From assembly GCF_007004725.1 (NCBI RefSeq), contig NZ_ML660172.1, positions 182,636 through 246,635 of the forward strand: DNA of 64,000 bases, written 5' to 3'. Below are positions 63,575 through 64,000 of the stretch, piece by piece. The translations under genes were made by a program, and so were the position numbers. Source of the stretch: Aliikangiella coralliicola. Its GTDB lineage: Bacteria; Pseudomonadota; Gammaproteobacteria; Enterobacterales; Kangiellaceae. Each line of letters opens with the position of its first letter. Positions within the stretch are counted from its first letter, which is position 1. The notes under the pieces are model-generated. The model was not told the origin of the DNA. It saw only the letters and a program-made list of their open reading frames with translations, and made no database searches.

Positions 63575-63694
63575 CGATGTCATTAAAACTCCGTAACATC
63601 GTTGAAATTATCGTCAAATATGACCTGATTTTAGCAAATATTGTCTAGTAAATGACCAACCTTAAAAAAAGTTAATAAAAAGTAAAAATAAAGG

Positions 63695-63722
63695 TTGCGT
63701 GATAAATTGTAGGGCCTATAAT
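63695..63722 (+). promoter_or_regulatory. Stable-RNA-type promoter 1
   Basis: TTGCGT, 16-base spacer, TATAAT, then GC-rich discriminator GCGCGTCCGC. The 16-base spacer and G/C-rich discriminator are hallmarks of stringently controlled rRNA and tRNA promoters. Confidence 0.8.
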
Positions 63723-63808
63723 GCGCGTCCGCTTCGGGGGGAAACAGGGAGTTTTCAGACGGAGATGGGTCGCTGGATTGAAGCTTTAAAAAAGCTTAAA
63801 AAATTCAG

Positions 63809-63836
63809 TTGACAGAGGCAAGACGCACTGTATAAT
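63809..63836 (+). promoter_or_regulatory. Stable-RNA-type promoter 2
   Basis: Perfect TTGACA, 16-base spacer, perfect TATAAT, then GCGCGCCTCG. A-rich DNA just upstream (63786-63803) could act as an UP element. Confidence 0.9.
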
Positions 63837-63923
63837 GCGCGCCTCGCTCAAGGGTTAAGGTTTAGGCCTGGCGCTTGAAAAAGTCAGGGATTTATTTGAG
63901 TCTAAAAAGAATCAAATAAAGTG

Positions 63924-63951
63924 TTGACAGCGGTTAAGCGCACTGTATAAT
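63924..63951 (+). promoter_or_regulatory. Stable-RNA-type promoter 3
   Basis: Perfect TTGACA, 16-base spacer, perfect TATAAT, then GCGCGCCCAC. It is nearly identical to promoter 2 (GCACTGTATAATGCGCGCC shared) and lies 115 bases downstream of it. The transcribed gene is beyond the right edge. Confidence 0.9.
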
Positions 63952-64000
63952 GCGCGCCCACTTCGACCGAAAACGCAGTTTAAAGTTGAAGTGAAGTTAG

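Noticed and set aside
1..64000. Prophage, IS element, integron, toxin-antitoxin or defence island
   Set aside because: No transposase, integrase, terminal repeats, phage structural genes or recognised defence proteins; gene order is that of a conserved chromosome backbone.

Overview
The window looks like ordinary chromosome of an AT-leaning, aerobic, probably marine gammaproteobacterium. The evidence is gene content and order: trpEGDC(F)BA with a fused TrpC-TrpF, the nhaB / fadR / spoVR(ycgB) neighbourhood, tesA divergent from ybbA-ybbP, the AST arginine pathway genes, and E. coli-like TopA, RlmKL, SohB, MsrPQ and GshA. A Kangiella/Aliikangiella-type member of the Oceanospirillales would fit, but that is an impression without any search. 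I see no phage, transposase, IS, integron, CRISPR array, tRNA or rRNA gene inside the window.

Layout. 0-1.3 kb: end of an unknown gene, a TPR protein and a YbaK-type deacylase. 1.5-9.9 kb (minus strand): one tryptophan operon, DAHP synthase (aroF)-trpE-trpG-trpD-trpCF-trpB-trpA. It is preceded by a 550-base leader containing two complete, consecutive ribosome-mediated attenuators. Each has its own short leader peptide with a Trp-Trp pair, alternative pairings and an intrinsic terminator. 10-11.3 kb: cheW and a DUF2802 gene preceded by a 4 x 13 bp repeat. 11.7-15.5 kb: gshA, putP and a GNAT acetyltransferase. 15.7-19.6 kb: TonB-dependent receptor plus PepSY membrane protein. 19.7-27.3 kb: nhaB, fadR (with a recognisable FadR operator on its own promoter), and the yeaG-yeaH-spoVR stress kinase operon. 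28-35.8 kb: Pla-1/VolA-type lipase lipoprotein, sohB, thiopurine methyltransferase, S9 peptidase and a dicarboxylate/amino-acid symporter. 36-43.5 kb: amino-acid catabolism (astB, astA, astC/argD, a ThDP-dependent decarboxylase-like enzyme, methionine gamma-lyase). 43.9-48 kb: tesA / ybbA-ybbP. 48.3-58.8 kb: topA, pyrD, a large hybrid sensor kinase, rlmKL and a glutaredoxin-like protein. 58.9-63.4 kb: small conserved proteins, msrPQ, an AIM24-family protein and a repeat-containing lipoprotein. 63.5-64 kb: three tandem, about 115-bp-spaced promoters with GC-rich discriminators of the stable-RNA type, implying an rRNA or tRNA operon just past the right edge.

How it fits together: the cell makes tryptophan through a tightly attenuated operon that also carries the first enzyme of the aromatic pathway. 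It also carries many functions for using peptides and amino acids (S9 peptidase, proline, arginine and methionine catabolism, Na+-coupled transport). The most unusual element is the double attenuator, followed by several short tandem repeats at gene borders and the stacked stable-RNA promoters.
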